DNA from: an uncultured Clostridia bacterium
GTDB taxonomy: Bacteria; Bacillota; Clostridia; Oscillospirales; Oscillospiraceae
Assembly: GCA_937915065.1 (NCBI GenBank)
Contig: CALDMR010000174.1
Location: forward strand, 1-18,510
Length of the DNA stretch: 18,510 bases
Direction: 5' to 3'
Position numbers and translations under genes: made by a program. The notes under the pieces were generated by a model. The model had not been told where the DNA came from. It did not search any database and was given only the letters and a program-made list of their open reading frames with translations. Numbering within the stretch: position 1 is the stretch's first letter; the number at the start of each line of letters is the position of its first letter. Shown one piece after another: positions 1 to 7,704 of this stretch.

Positions 1-1
1 C

Positions 2-2020
2 AGCGACAAGCTGCACATCGGCCACACCTACTGCACCGTGGCCACCGACGCCATCGCCCGCTATAAGCGGCTGAAGGGCTTCGACGTGATGTTCCTGACC
101 GGCACCGACGAGCACGGCCAGAAGATCGAGGACAAGGCGAAGGAAGCCGGCGTGACGCCCCAGGAATTCGTGGACAATATCGTCTGCGGTGAGCGGGGCG
201 TGAAGGATCTGTGGAAGCTGATGAACATCAGCAACGACCGCTTCATCCGCACCACCGACGATTATCATGTGGCCGCCATTCAGAAGATCTTCAAGAAGAT
301 GTACGAAAAGGGCGACATTTACAAGGGCAAATATGTGGGCAAATACTGCAAGCCCTGCGAAAGTTTCTGGACCGAAAGCCAGCTGGTGGACGGCAAGTGC
401 CCCGACTGCGGCCGGGATGTGCAGGACGCCGAGGAAGAGGCCTATTTCTTCCGCCTGAGCAAATACGCCGGGCGGGTGCGCGATTTGCTGGTGAACACCG
501 ATTTCCTGGAGCCCCGCAGCCGCGTGAACGAAATGGTGAACAATTTTATCGACCCGGGCCTGGAGGATCTGTGCGTTTCCCGCACCAGCTTCACCTGGGG
601 CGTGCCCGTGGATTTTGACCCCGGCCATGTGGTGTATGTGTGGGTGGACGCCCTGTTCAACTATATGACGGCCCTGGGCTATCTCAATGACCGCTACGAC
701 GACTGCGACCGGTATTGGCCCGCAGATGTGCACATCGTGGGCAAGGAGATCGTGCGCTTCCACTCCATCATCTGGCCCGCCATGCTGATGAGCATGGAGC
801 TGCCCCTGCCCAAAAAGGTGTTCGGCCACGGCTGGCTGCTGCTGGACGGCGGCAAGATGAGCAAGAGCAAGGGCAATGTGGTGGACCCCTATCTGCTCAG
901 CGAAAAATTCGGTGTGGACGCCCTGCGCTTCTTCCTGATGCGCACCTTCCCCTTCGGCTCCGACGGCAACTTCTCCAACGAACTGCTGATCCAGACCATC
1001 AACACGGATCTGGCCAACGATCTGGGCAACCTGGTTTCCCGCACCACCGCCATGGTGAACAAATACTTCGGCGGCACGCTGCCCGCCGGCAGCGGCGCCA
1101 CGGAGGACGAGCGCTATCTCAACGGCCTGTATGAGGACGCCCGGAAGAGCAGCAGCGAGGTGAACCTGGCCTTCAATTTCCCCGAGGGCGATCCCGTTCG
1201 CTTCGATGTGGAGCTGATCTCCGCCGCCCTGACCCTGCGGGAAAAGTACGAGGATGCCATGGAGCACTATGCGCCCCACACCGCCCTGGCCGAGGTGTTC
1301 AAGGTCATCGACCGGGCCAATAAGTATATCGACGAAAATGCGCCCTGGGCCCTGGCCAAGGATATGGAGCAGAACGGAGCACGGCTGGCCCATGTGCTGT
1401 ATAACCTGCTGGAGACCACCCGCATCTGCGGCGTGCTCCTGACGCCCTTCATCCCCGACAGCTGCGGCAAGCTCTTTGCCCAGATCGGCGCCGCCGGGGA
1501 AGCCTGCACCTGGAACAGCGCCGCCTGCTGGGGCGCGCTGCCGGAATCGGCCGCTGTGACCAAGGGCGAGAACCTCTTCCCCCGCATCGACATGGACAAG
1601 GCCCTGGCCGAGCTGGAGGAGGCCCAGGAGGCCGCCCGCAAGGCCGCCCTGCCCCCCATCGAGCTGGAGCCCCAGCTGACCGAGCCGGTGGACTTCGACA
1701 CCTTCTGCAAGAGCGACTTCCGCGCCGTGAAGGTCAAGGCCTGCGAGGCGGTGAAGAAGAGCGCCAAGCTGCTGAAATTCACCCTGGACGACGGCACCGG
1801 TACCGACCGCCAGATCCTCTCCGGCATTGCGGCCTATTACAAGCCGGAGGAGCTGATCGGCAAAACGCTGGTGGCCATCGTGAATCTGCCGCCCCGGAAG
1901 ATGATGGGCCAGGAGAGCTGCGGCATGCTTCTCTCCGCCGTCCACACGGAAAAGGGCGAGGAAAAACTGCATCTGATCATGGTAGACGACGCCATCCCCG
2001 CGGGGGCGAAGCTCTGCTGA
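2..2020 (+). CDS. metG: Methionyl-tRNA synthetase (5' end missing)
   Basis: Charges tRNA-Met with methionine in the cytoplasm. The frame is open from base 2 and the start codon lies upstream of the window. The class I HIGH signature is at 14-25, so only a short N-terminal stretch is missing. A zinc knuckle of two CxxC pairs (CKPC and CPDC) lies near 347-405, and the KMSKS loop is at 854-868. The anticodon-binding helical domain follows (motif NKYIDENAPWALAKD). The last ~110 residues form a C-terminal tRNA-binding OB fold (DFRAVKVKACE, LPPRKMMGQES), as in long dimeric bacterial MetRS. Between the catalytic and helical domains (about 1090-1220) there is extra sequence that I do not recall from typical homologues. 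The gene ends at two tandem terminators. Identity is very secure. Confidence 0.97.
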   Translation, partial: SDKLHIGHTYCTVATDAIARYKRLKGFDVMFLTGTDEHGQKIEDKAKEAGVTPQEFVDNIVCGERGVKDLWKLMNISNDRFIRTTDDYHVAAIQKIFKKMYEKGDIYKGKYVGKYCKPCESFWTESQLVDGKCPDCGRDVQDAEEEAYFFRLSKYAGRVRDLLVNTDFLEPRSRVNEMVNNFIDPGLEDLCVSRTSFTWGVPVDFDPGHVVYVWVDALFNYMTALGYLNDRYDDCDRYWPADVHIVGKEIVRFHSIIWPAMLMSMELPLPKKVFGHGWLLLDGGKMSKSKGNVVDPYLLSEKFGVDALRFFLMRTFPFGSDGNFSNELLIQTINTDLANDLGNLVSRTTAMVNKYFGGTLPAGSGATEDERYLNGLYEDARKSSSEVNLAFNFPEGDPVRFDVELISAALTLREKYEDAMEHYAPHTALAEVFKVIDRANKYIDENAPWALAKDMEQNGARLAHVLYNLLETTRICGVLLTPFIPDSCGKLFAQIGAAGEACTWNSAACWGALPESAAVTKGENLFPRIDMDKALAELEEAQEAARKAALPPIELEPQLTEPVDFDTFCKSDFRAVKVKACEAVKKSAKLLKFTLDDGTGTDRQILSGIAAYYKPEELIGKTLVAIVNLPPRKMMGQESCGMLLSAVHTEKGEEKLHLIMVDDAIPAGAKLC

Positions 2021-2027
2021 TCCCAGG

Positions 2028-2054
2028 GGGAGGGCCTTCGGCCCTCCCTTTTTT
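2028..2054 (+). terminator. Intrinsic terminator 1 after metG
   Basis: A 9-bp perfect GC stem (GGGAGGGCC / GGCCCTCCC) with a 3-nt loop is followed by TTTTTT. It starts 8 nt after the metG stop codon. Confidence 0.93.
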
Positions 2055-2058
2055 GACC

Positions 2059-2082
2059 GCCGCCCCTTGGGGCGGCTTTTTT
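2059..2082 (+). terminator. Intrinsic terminator 2 after metG (tandem)
   Basis: A second hairpin, GCCGCCCC / GGGGCGGC, with a tight central TT is followed by six T. It lies 5 bp after the first T-tract and works as a back-up terminator. Confidence 0.85.
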
Positions 2083-2265
2083 GCGCCCTGAAAAATATGG
2101 ATAAAAAGTGATCGTATTCTGATATTTATTATATTTTTATGTGCTTTTTTGTTGCAATATAGAATTGTAAAGAAAATTTTACGAAAAAAGGGCCTTTGTA
2201 AAGGAGATTTTACTGAAAGGCGGCTTCATATCTGATACACTAAGTTGCGGAAAAATTCTTGCAAA

Positions 2266-2290
2266 GGGAATGTTATCTGAGAACATTCCC
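2266..2290 (+). promoter_or_regulatory. Inverted repeat in the leader of the phosphate transporter gene
   Basis: A perfect 9-bp inverted repeat (GGGAATGTT / AACATTCCC) with a 7-nt spacer ends 31 bp before the PiT start codon. It has no T-tract, so it is not a terminator. It could be an operator or an mRNA hairpin. The spacer contains ATCTGA, which recurs at 2230-2235 and 2297-2302. The rest of 2083-2321 is AT-rich, with no gene and no promoter I can place with confidence; TATAGAAT at 2158-2165 is a weak -10 candidate. Confidence 0.45.
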
Positions 2291-2321
2291 GCGGATATCT
2301 GAGAGTACAGAGGAGGAACCC

Positions 2322-3374
2322 ATGGATCTGACATTGGGATTTTTTGTGCAGCAGGTTTTTGCCAGCCCGGCGCTGGCGGTGACGGTGCTGCTGACCCTGG
2401 GCGTGATTTTCGTCAACGGCTGGACGGACGCTCCCAACGCCATTGCCACCGTGGTGGGCACCCGCTCGATGGGGGTCAACAAGGCCATCATCATGGCAGC
2501 GGTGTGCAATTTTCTGGGCGTGATTTTAATGACCGCCGTCAACTCCACCGTGGCCATGACCATCACGAAAATGGTCAATTTCGGCGGCAACAATGAGCAG
2601 GCGCTGATCGCCCTGTGCGCGGCCCTGTTCGCCATCGTCATCTGGGCCACGGCGGCCTGGTGGTTCGGCATTCCCACCAGCGAGAGCCACGCCCTGATCG
2701 CCGGTATTTCCGGCGCGGCCATCGCCCTGCAGGGCGGCATGAGCGGCATCAACGGCGCGGAGTGGATGAAGGTGGTCTACGGTCTGCTGGTATCCACCTT
2801 CCTGGGCTTCGGCATGGGCTACGGCGTGTGCTGGCTCACCGGGCGGATCTGCCGCAACATGGACCGGCGCAGCACCCGGGGGTTTTTCCAGAAGGCCCAG
2901 GTGGCCGGCGGCGCGGCCATGGCCTTTATGCACGGCGCCCAGGACGGCCAGAAGTTCATGGGTATTCTGATCCTGGGCGTGGTGCTGGTGGGCGGCGGCG
3001 ACACTGCCGGCCAGTTTGCCCTGCCCATTTGGATGATGCTGCTGTGCTCGGTGGTCATGGGCGTGGGCACCTCGGTGGGCGGCAAGAAGATCATCAAATC
3101 CGTGGGCATGGACATGGTGAAAATGGAGCCTTACCAGGGCTTTTCGGCGGATACCGCCGGCGCTTTGTGCCTGCTGTGCTCCACCCTGTTCGGCCTGCCC
3201 GTGTCCACTACCCACACCAAGACCATTGCCGTGATGGGCGTGGGCGCGGTGAAGCGGGCCTCTGCCGTGAATCTGGCGGTGGTGAAGGATATGGTGCTCA
3301 CCTGGGTGCTCACCTTCCCCGGCTGCGGCATCATCGGTTATGTTATGGCAAAGCTCTTCATGTTCCTGTTCTGA
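2322..3374 (+). CDS. PiT-family inorganic phosphate transporter
   Basis: A cation-coupled, low-affinity phosphate permease in the cytoplasmic membrane, 350 aa. It shows the internal inverted duplication of the family. The first half has NGWTDAPNAIATVVGTR followed by GIPTSESHALIAG. The second half has HGAQDGQKFMG followed by GLPVSTTHTKTIAVMG. These are the two copies of the phosphate-permease signature and of the paired S/T-rich loops. The rest is almost entirely hydrophobic helices. I start at the ATG at 2322 because AGGAGG lies 5-10 nt before it; an in-frame opening from 2259 has no ribosome site. A DUF47 gene follows 42 bp downstream, the standard PiT operon partner. Specificity for phosphate over sulfate is inferred from the DUF47 neighbour. 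Confidence 0.93.
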   Translation: MDLTLGFFVQQVFASPALAVTVLLTLGVIFVNGWTDAPNAIATVVGTRSMGVNKAIIMAAVCNFLGVILMTAVNSTVAMTITKMVNFGGNNEQALIALCAALFAIVIWATAAWWFGIPTSESHALIAGISGAAIALQGGMSGINGAEWMKVVYGLLVSTFLGFGMGYGVCWLTGRICRNMDRRSTRGFFQKAQVAGGAAMAFMHGAQDGQKFMGILILGVVLVGGGDTAGQFALPIWMMLLCSVVMGVGTSVGGKKIIKSVGMDMVKMEPYQGFSADTAGALCLLCSTLFGLPVSTTHTKTIAVMGVGAVKRASAVNLAVVKDMVLTWVLTFPGCGIIGYVMAKLFMFLF

Positions 3375-3416
3375 CAGAGAACGGAATCGACATCATATTA
3401 CAGGAGGATTGACCCC

Positions 3417-4040
3417 ATGTCTAAGAAAAGCGATCAGGTATATTACGATGCCTTTGTGGCCTGCGCCGAGGACGCCTGCCAGGCGGCCCGGATGCTGGAG
3501 GAGACCTTGACGGAGTTCAACAGCACTGCACTGCCCGTCCGGCTGGAGGAGATCCACGCCGTGGAGCACGGCGCGGATACGAAAAAACACGCCCTGACAG
3601 AGGAGCTCATGCGGGCCTTTATCACCCCCATCGAGCGGGAGGATATTGCCGAATTGTCCCATAATATCGACGAGGTGGTGGACTGCCTGGAGGATGTGAT
3701 GATCCGCATCTACATCAACAATATTTCCGCCATCCGTCCTGAGGCCCTGGTCTTTGCCAAGCTGCTGAGCCGCTGCTGCGATGCCACCCGCCAGGCCCTG
3801 GTGGAGTTCCCCGCCTTTCGCAAGTCCAAGCAGCTCAAGGGGCTGCTGGTGGAGATCGGCAACCTGGAAGAGGAGTGCGACCGGCTTTTCGTGTCCGCCA
3901 TGCGCACCCTGCACACCGACGGCAGCGATGCCCTGGAGATCATCGCCTGGCGCGAGATCTACATTTATCTGGAAAAGTGCGCCGACGCCTGCGAGCATGT
4001 GTCCGACTCCATCGAGCGGGTCATCATGAAAAACAGCTGA
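3417..4040 (+). CDS. DUF47 / PhoU-like protein, PiT accessory
   Basis: A cytoplasmic all-helical protein of 207 aa, the usual length for the DUF47 family (distant relatives of PhoU). Family features seen are the acidic helix motif with EIHAVEHGADTKKHALTEEL, then FITPIEREDIAELSHNIDEVVDCLED near residues 55-85, and a C-terminal ECADACEHVSDSIERVI-type helix (here KCADACEHVSDSIERVI). It is co-transcribed with the PiT transporter (42-bp gap, its own CAGGAGG site at 3401-3407). Proteins of this family are generally thought to modulate the adjacent PiT permease; the exact mechanism is not visible here. Confidence 0.92.
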   Translation: MSKKSDQVYYDAFVACAEDACQAARMLEETLTEFNSTALPVRLEEIHAVEHGADTKKHALTEELMRAFITPIEREDIAELSHNIDEVVDCLEDVMIRIYINNISAIRPEALVFAKLLSRCCDATRQALVEFPAFRKSKQLKGLLVEIGNLEEECDRLFVSAMRTLHTDGSDALEIIAWREIYIYLEKCADACEHVSDSIERVIMKNS

Positions 4041-4059
4041 GCGCCCCGGCCCTTTGCGC

Positions 4060-4107
4060 AAAAACAGCATCCCCCGGCAGACTGGTCTGCCGGGGGATGC
4101 TGTTTTT
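4060..4107. terminator. Bidirectional terminator between convergent genes
   Basis: A 22-bp perfect stem with a CTGG loop has A5 at the left foot and T5 at the right foot, so it can stop transcription from both sides. It serves the DUF47 operon (plus) and pflA (minus). Confidence 0.95.
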
Positions 4108-4139
4108 GATCAACTTGTGTCGCTTTGCTTCGGAGCCGG

Positions 4140-4865
4140 TCACTGCACCCGGATGCCCCGGTCGGAAAACAGCTTGCGGGCCTTTTCCATTTCTTCCTTC
4201 TCCGGGGTGCGCTTGTCCCACAGGGCATAGTGCAGGTTTTCGGCCTCCCACTTGTAGCTGCCCATCTGGTGGAAGGGGAGCAGCTCCATCCGCTCCACGC
4301 AGGTGAAGCCGCTGACATAGTCTGCCAGGGCCTCCAGGCGGCCGAAATCCAGCGTGTAATCAGGCACCACCACATGCCGCAGCCACACGGGCTTTTTCGT
4401 TTCTTCGCAGTGGCGCAGCAGTTCCTTGGCGCGGCTTCCGTCGCTGCCGCAGATCATCAGGCACAGCTTGGGGTCCAGGGCCTTGATGTCCAGCAGGAGC
4501 ATGTCGGCCTCGTCCACGGCCTGGTGGCACTGCTCCAGGGGGATGGAACCGGCGGTGTCCACGGCCACGTGGAGATCTTCCCGGTGAAAGGCGCGGATCA
4601 GCTCATACAGGAACTCGTGCTGCACCAGGGGCTCTCCGCCGGTGACGGTGATGCCGCCGCCCTTGAGAAAAGGGCGGTAAGGCAGGGCCTTTTCCACCAG
4701 CTCCTCCACGGAAACCACCTGGCCGCGCTGAGGCGGCCAGGTGTCGGGATTGTGGCAGTAAATGCAGCGGAGGGGACAGCCCTGGAAAAAGATCACATAG
4801 CGGATGCCCGGTCCGTCCACTGCGCCGAAGCTTTCCAGCGAGTGAATTCTTCCCTGGATGCCCAT
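4140..4865 (-). CDS. pflA: Pyruvate formate-lyase activating enzyme (radical SAM)
   Basis: Uses S-adenosylmethionine and a [4Fe-4S] cluster to abstract hydrogen from the catalytic glycine of PflB. It is 241 aa, close to the ~246 of the E. coli enzyme. The radical SAM cluster motif CPLRCIYC (CxxxCxxC) is at about residues 30-37, preceded by the family hallmark SFGAVDGPGIRYVIFFQGC. The SAM-binding segment GGGITVTGGEPL follows. No additional ferredoxin insert is present, so it is the short PFL-type activase rather than a glycerol-dehydratase type. Only 3 bp separate it from the pflB stop codon; a GAGAAG ribosome site lies inside the end of pflB, indicating one transcript and probably coupled translation. 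It ends at the bidirectional terminator. Confidence 0.96.
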   Translation of the reverse strand: MGIQGRIHSLESFGAVDGPGIRYVIFFQGCPLRCIYCHNPDTWPPQRGQVVSVEELVEKALPYRPFLKGGGITVTGGEPLVQHEFLYELIRAFHREDLHVAVDTAGSIPLEQCHQAVDEADMLLLDIKALDPKLCLMICGSDGSRAKELLRHCEETKKPVWLRHVVVPDYTLDFGRLEALADYVSGFTCVERMELLPFHQMGSYKWEAENLHYALWDKRTPEKEEMEKARKLFSDRGIRVQ

Positions 4866-4868
4866 GGA

Positions 4869-7058
4869 TCAGAACTTCTCGTGGAAGGTGCGGCTGATCA
4901 CGTCCAGCTGCTGCTCGCGGTTCAGCTTGATGAAGTTGACGGCGTAGCCAGACACGCGGATGGTCAGCTGGGGATACTTTTCGGGGTGATCCATGGCGTC
5001 CAGCAGGGTTTCGCGGTTGAGCACGTTCACATTGATGTGGTGGCCGCCCTTGGAGATGTGGGCGTCCAGAATGGTGCACAGGTTGCGGCAGCGATCTTCC
5101 TCGGTCTTGCCCAGGGCCTGGGGCACGATGGTAAAGGTGTAGGAGATGCCGTCCTGGGCGTCCTCGAAGGGGATCTTGGCCACGGAGGACAGGGAAGCCA
5201 GGGCGCCGTTGCTGTCGCGGCCGTGCATGGGGTTGGCGCCGGGGGCCAGGGGCTCGCCCTTCTTGCGGCCGTCGGGGGTGGAGCCGGTGCTCTTGCCGTA
5301 AACCACGTTGGAGGTGATGGTCAGCACGGACTGGGTGGGGATGGAGCGGCGGTAGGTCTGCTGCTGGCGCAGGGCGTCCATAAAGTAGGACACCACCCAC
5401 TGGGCCAACTCGTCCACGCGGTCGTCGTTGTTGCCGTATTTGGGGAAGTCGCCTTCGATCTCGAAGTCGTAAGCCAGGCCGGACTCGTCGCGGACGGGCT
5501 TGACCTTGGCATACTTGATGGCGGACAGGGAGTCGGCCACCACGGACAGGCCCGCAATGCCGCAGGCGGTGGTGCGCTTCATATCCTCGTCCATCAGGGC
5601 CATTTCGATGCGCTCGTAGTCATACTTGTCGTGCATATAGTGGATGCAGTACAGGGCGTTCATATACACCTTGGCCAGGTGGCGCATCATGACTTCAAAC
5701 TTTTCCTTCACCTCATCAAAGTCCAGCACGTCGCTGGTGATGCGCTCGTATTTGTCGGTGACCTGCTGGCCGGTGAGCTCGTCGCGGCCGCCGTTGATGG
5801 CGTACATCAAAGCCTTGGCCAGGTTGGCGCGGGCGCCGAAATACTGCATCTGCTTGCCCACCCGCATGGGGGACACGCAGCAGGCGATGGCGTAGTCGTC
5901 GCCCAGGTCGGGGCGCATGATATCGTCGTTCTCATACTGGATGGCAGAGGTCTGGATGGACACCTCGGCGGCGTATTTCTTAAAGTTTTCGGGCAGGCGC
6001 TCGCTCCACAGCACCGTCAGGTTGGGCTCCGGCGCGGGGCCCAGGTTGGTCAGGGTGTGCAGATAGCGGTAGGTCATTTTGGTAACCATGTGGCGGCCGT
6101 CCTGGCCCATGCCGGCCAGGGCCTCGGTGACCCAGGCGGGGTCGCCGGAGAACAGGGTGTCGTACTGGCGGGTGCGCAGGAAGCGAACCATGCGCAGCTT
6201 CATGATGAAGTGATCCACCAGCTCCTGGATCTGCTCTTCGGTGTATTTGCCGCTCTTCAGGTCGCGCTCGGAATAGATGTCCAGGAAGGTGGAGGTGCGG
6301 CCCAGGCTCATAGCGGCGCCGTTCTGCTCCTTGATGGCGGCCAGATAGCCGAAGTACAGCCACTGGATGGCTTCCTTGGTGTCGGTGGCGGGCTGGGAGA
6401 TGTCGCAGCCGTAGCTGGCGGCCATTTCCTTCAGTTCCTTCAGGGCGCGGATCTGCTCGCTCAGCTCTTCGCGCTTGCGCATCAGATCGTCGCTCATGTC
6501 GTAGTGGACATACTGCTCCATGGCCTTCTTCTTCTGCTCGATGAGGAAGTCCACGCCGTACAGGGCCACGCGGCGGTAGTCGCCGATGATGCGGCCGCGG
6601 CCATAGGCATCGGGCAGGCCGGTCAGCAGCTTGTTGCTGCGGGCGGTTTTGATCTCTTCGGTGTACACATCAAAGACGCCGTCGTTATGGGTCTTGCGGT
6701 ATTTGAAGATCTTTTCCACCTCGGGGTCCAGCTTGCCGCCGTGCTCTTCCACGCTGGTGCGGACCACGCGGATGCCGCCGAAGGGCATGATGGCGCGCTT
6801 GAGGGGTTTATCGGTCTGCAGGCCGACGATCTGCTCCAGATCCTTGTCGATATAACCGGCTGCATGGGATGTGATGTCGCCGATGATCTTGGTGTCGAAA
6901 TCCAGCACGCCGCCGGCGTCGCGCTCCTGCTGCATCAGGTCCAGCACCTCGTTCCACAGCTTGGTGGTGCGCTCGGTGGGGCCGGCCAGGAAGCTGGCGT
7001 CGCCGTCATAGGGCGTGTAGTTTTCCTGGATGAATTTGCGGACATTGATTGGATTCAT
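4869..7058 (-). CDS. pflB: Formate C-acetyltransferase (pyruvate formate-lyase)
   Basis: Converts pyruvate and CoA to acetyl-CoA and formate under anoxic conditions, using a glycyl radical. It is 729 aa, shorter than the ~760 of E. coli but usual for clostridial forms. The catalytic cysteine pair is Cys393-Cys394 in the motif IACCVSPMRVGKQMQYFGAR. The radical-bearing residue is Gly704 in RVSGYAVNF. The conserved pair points to a true PFL rather than choline, glycerol or hydroxyproline glycyl radical enzymes. The start ATG has AGGAGG 8 nt upstream. It is the first gene of pflB-pflA. The upstream gap has an AT-rich island and two dyads but no promoter I can place firmly. Confidence 0.97.
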   Translation of the reverse strand: MNPINVRKFIQENYTPYDGDASFLAGPTERTTKLWNEVLDLMQQERDAGGVLDFDTKIIGDITSHAAGYIDKDLEQIVGLQTDKPLKRAIMPFGGIRVVRTSVEEHGGKLDPEVEKIFKYRKTHNDGVFDVYTEEIKTARSNKLLTGLPDAYGRGRIIGDYRRVALYGVDFLIEQKKKAMEQYVHYDMSDDLMRKREELSEQIRALKELKEMAASYGCDISQPATDTKEAIQWLYFGYLAAIKEQNGAAMSLGRTSTFLDIYSERDLKSGKYTEEQIQELVDHFIMKLRMVRFLRTRQYDTLFSGDPAWVTEALAGMGQDGRHMVTKMTYRYLHTLTNLGPAPEPNLTVLWSERLPENFKKYAAEVSIQTSAIQYENDDIMRPDLGDDYAIACCVSPMRVGKQMQYFGARANLAKALMYAINGGRDELTGQQVTDKYERITSDVLDFDEVKEKFEVMMRHLAKVYMNALYCIHYMHDKYDYERIEMALMDEDMKRTTACGIAGLSVVADSLSAIKYAKVKPVRDESGLAYDFEIEGDFPKYGNNDDRVDELAQWVVSYFMDALRQQQTYRRSIPTQSVLTITSNVVYGKSTGSTPDGRKKGEPLAPGANPMHGRDSNGALASLSSVAKIPFEDAQDGISYTFTIVPQALGKTEEDRCRNLCTILDAHISKGGHHINVNVLNRETLLDAMDHPEKYPQLTIRVSGYAVNFIKLNREQQLDVISRTFHEKF

Positions 7059-7083
7059 AATGAAAACCTCCTGTTCTTGGTAT

Positions 7084-7120
7084 CAGGAATACTCCTGAAG
7101 CCGCCCCGGACGGGGAGGCT
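7084..7120 (-). promoter_or_regulatory. Two dyads in the pflB leader
   Basis: Read toward pflB, a GC hairpin (GCCTCCCC / GGGGCGGC, one mismatch, 7100-7120) is followed by a 14-bp near-palindrome CAGGAGTATTCCTG (7084-7097). The palindrome ends 25 bp before the pflB start codon. On the opposite strand the GC hairpin is followed by TGTTTTT and would look like a terminator for antisense transcripts. The AT-rich stretch 7127-7155, with TATAAA elements, may carry the pflB -10 but lacks a clear -35. Function is inferred only from position. Confidence 0.35.
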
Positions 7121-7180
7121 GTTTTTGACAATGACTTTTATATTTATAAGGTATGGCGTTTCCCGCCGGCGGGCCCGGAA

Positions 7181-7211
7181 AAAAGAATAAGGCACGCCCT
7201 TGCGGCGTGCC
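7181..7211 (-). terminator. Intrinsic terminator (minus strand) ahead of pflB
   Basis: Reading leftward, GGCACGCC-GCAAG-GGCGTGCC forms an 8-bp perfect stem, followed by TTATTCTTTTTT. No protein gene on the minus strand ends here, so it terminates either a stand-alone RNA or a pflB leader. Confidence 0.85.
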
Positions 7212-7409
7212 TTGAACGGTTTCATGTGAGCGCATATTTGCAGATTCCACATTCGTTGCCGCAGGTACACCGCCCTTGCTCCTGGCGCCGCGCGGGGCGG
7301 GCCGGGCCGGTTTTGCCGCCTTTTCCGCGGCAAAAAACGATGGTCGTTGGTAGGGAACGCTTCGCCTTTTATGGGCTTTGCAATACAAGAATCATGCCCT
7401 CAAAGGAAC
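7181..7409 (-). ncRNA. Probable structured non-coding RNA (~230 nt), family unassigned
   Basis: The interval is bounded by a consensus minus-strand promoter (7413-7441) and an intrinsic terminator (7181-7211), and contains no convincing protein. The predicted 5' end (CCTTTGAGGGCATG) can pair with the 3' region just before the terminator (CATGAAACCGTTCAAGG) through CCTT/AAGG, GA/TC, GG/CC and CATG/CATG. Further in, TTGC pairs with GCAA. A perfect 9-bp hairpin TTTTGCCGC / GCGGCAAAA (loop GGAAAAG) sits at 7312-7336. Closed ends plus internal hairpins, this size and a tight promoter-terminator unit fit a regulatory RNA such as 6S RNA, or a long pflB leader that ends in an attenuator. I could not match conserved 6S, SRP, tmRNA, RNase P or ZTP-riboswitch core sequences. 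Confidence 0.55.
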
Positions 7410-7412
7410 TTC

Positions 7413-7441
7413 ATTATGCTTGATTCCCCCGGGTCTGTCAA
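7413..7441 (-). promoter_or_regulatory. Strong sigma-A promoter, minus strand
   Basis: On the minus strand TTGACA (7436-7441) and CATAAT (7413-7418) are separated by exactly 17 bp. The expected start of transcription is near 7405-7409, at the 5' edge of the proposed RNA. Confidence 0.85.
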
Positions 7442-7543
7442 TGGTTTTTCCCGCCCTTTTTCAATTTTTTTGACCCAAAACGGATTTTTATGAAAAACGG
7501 CAACAAAAAGAGGAAATTTCTCCGAAATTATGGCAAAAAATCA

Positions 7544-7572
7544 TTGCAAAAAAGTTCGTTTTGCGGTAAAAT
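7544..7572 (+). promoter_or_regulatory. Promoter for the tatD gene
   Basis: TTGCAA (7544-7549), a 17-bp spacer and TAAAAT (7567-7572) on the plus strand, about 130 bp before the TatD start. It lies back to back with the minus-strand RNA promoter. The interval 7442-7543 between them is AT-rich and shows no gene. Confidence 0.6.
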
Positions 7573-7587
7573 TATGCCATATTGGAG

Positions 7588-7625
7588 AGTGTTTCTTGTT
7601 CCTTTGCGGGCAGGGAACACTTTTT
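7588..7625 (+). terminator. Terminator-like hairpin in the tatD leader (possible attenuator)
   Basis: AGTGTTTC (7588-7595) can pair with GGGAACACT (7613-7621) across an 18-nt loop, and the right arm runs into TTTTT. It lies roughly 10 nt after the expected start of transcription and 80 nt before tatD. It could therefore attenuate the operon or end a very short RNA. The stem is only about 8 bp with one G-U pair. Confidence 0.4.
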
Positions 7626-7704
7626 GCTATGCAGAAATGACAACACAGCGGCCCGGTAATTGTCCGCTGAGCGGGAACAGCCGGCGCCGGAAAGGGAGAT
7701 GTCC

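Noticed and set aside
2259..2321. N-terminal extension of the PiT transporter from an earlier ATG
   Set aside because: No ribosome site, it runs through the inverted repeat, and a strong AGGAGG precedes the ATG at 2322.
4125..7190. A very long (1,021-codon) open frame on the plus strand opposite pflB-pflA
   Set aside because: It is antisense to two unmistakable genes, is rich in Gly/Val/His/Gln as expected from GC-rich complement, has no domain or ribosome site, and is a codon-bias shadow.
7222..7368. A minus-strand frame ending CTCGNECGICKYALT inside the proposed RNA
   Set aside because: The Cys pattern is striking, but there is no ATG, GTG or TTG in frame after the preceding stop and no ribosome site. 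Worth a glance only if relatives conserve it.
7060..7440. ZTP (pfl) riboswitch upstream of pflB
   Set aside because: The family is named for this location, but I could not find its conserved core (such as the CCGCCTGGGC-type segment) on the minus strand. A covariance search would settle it.
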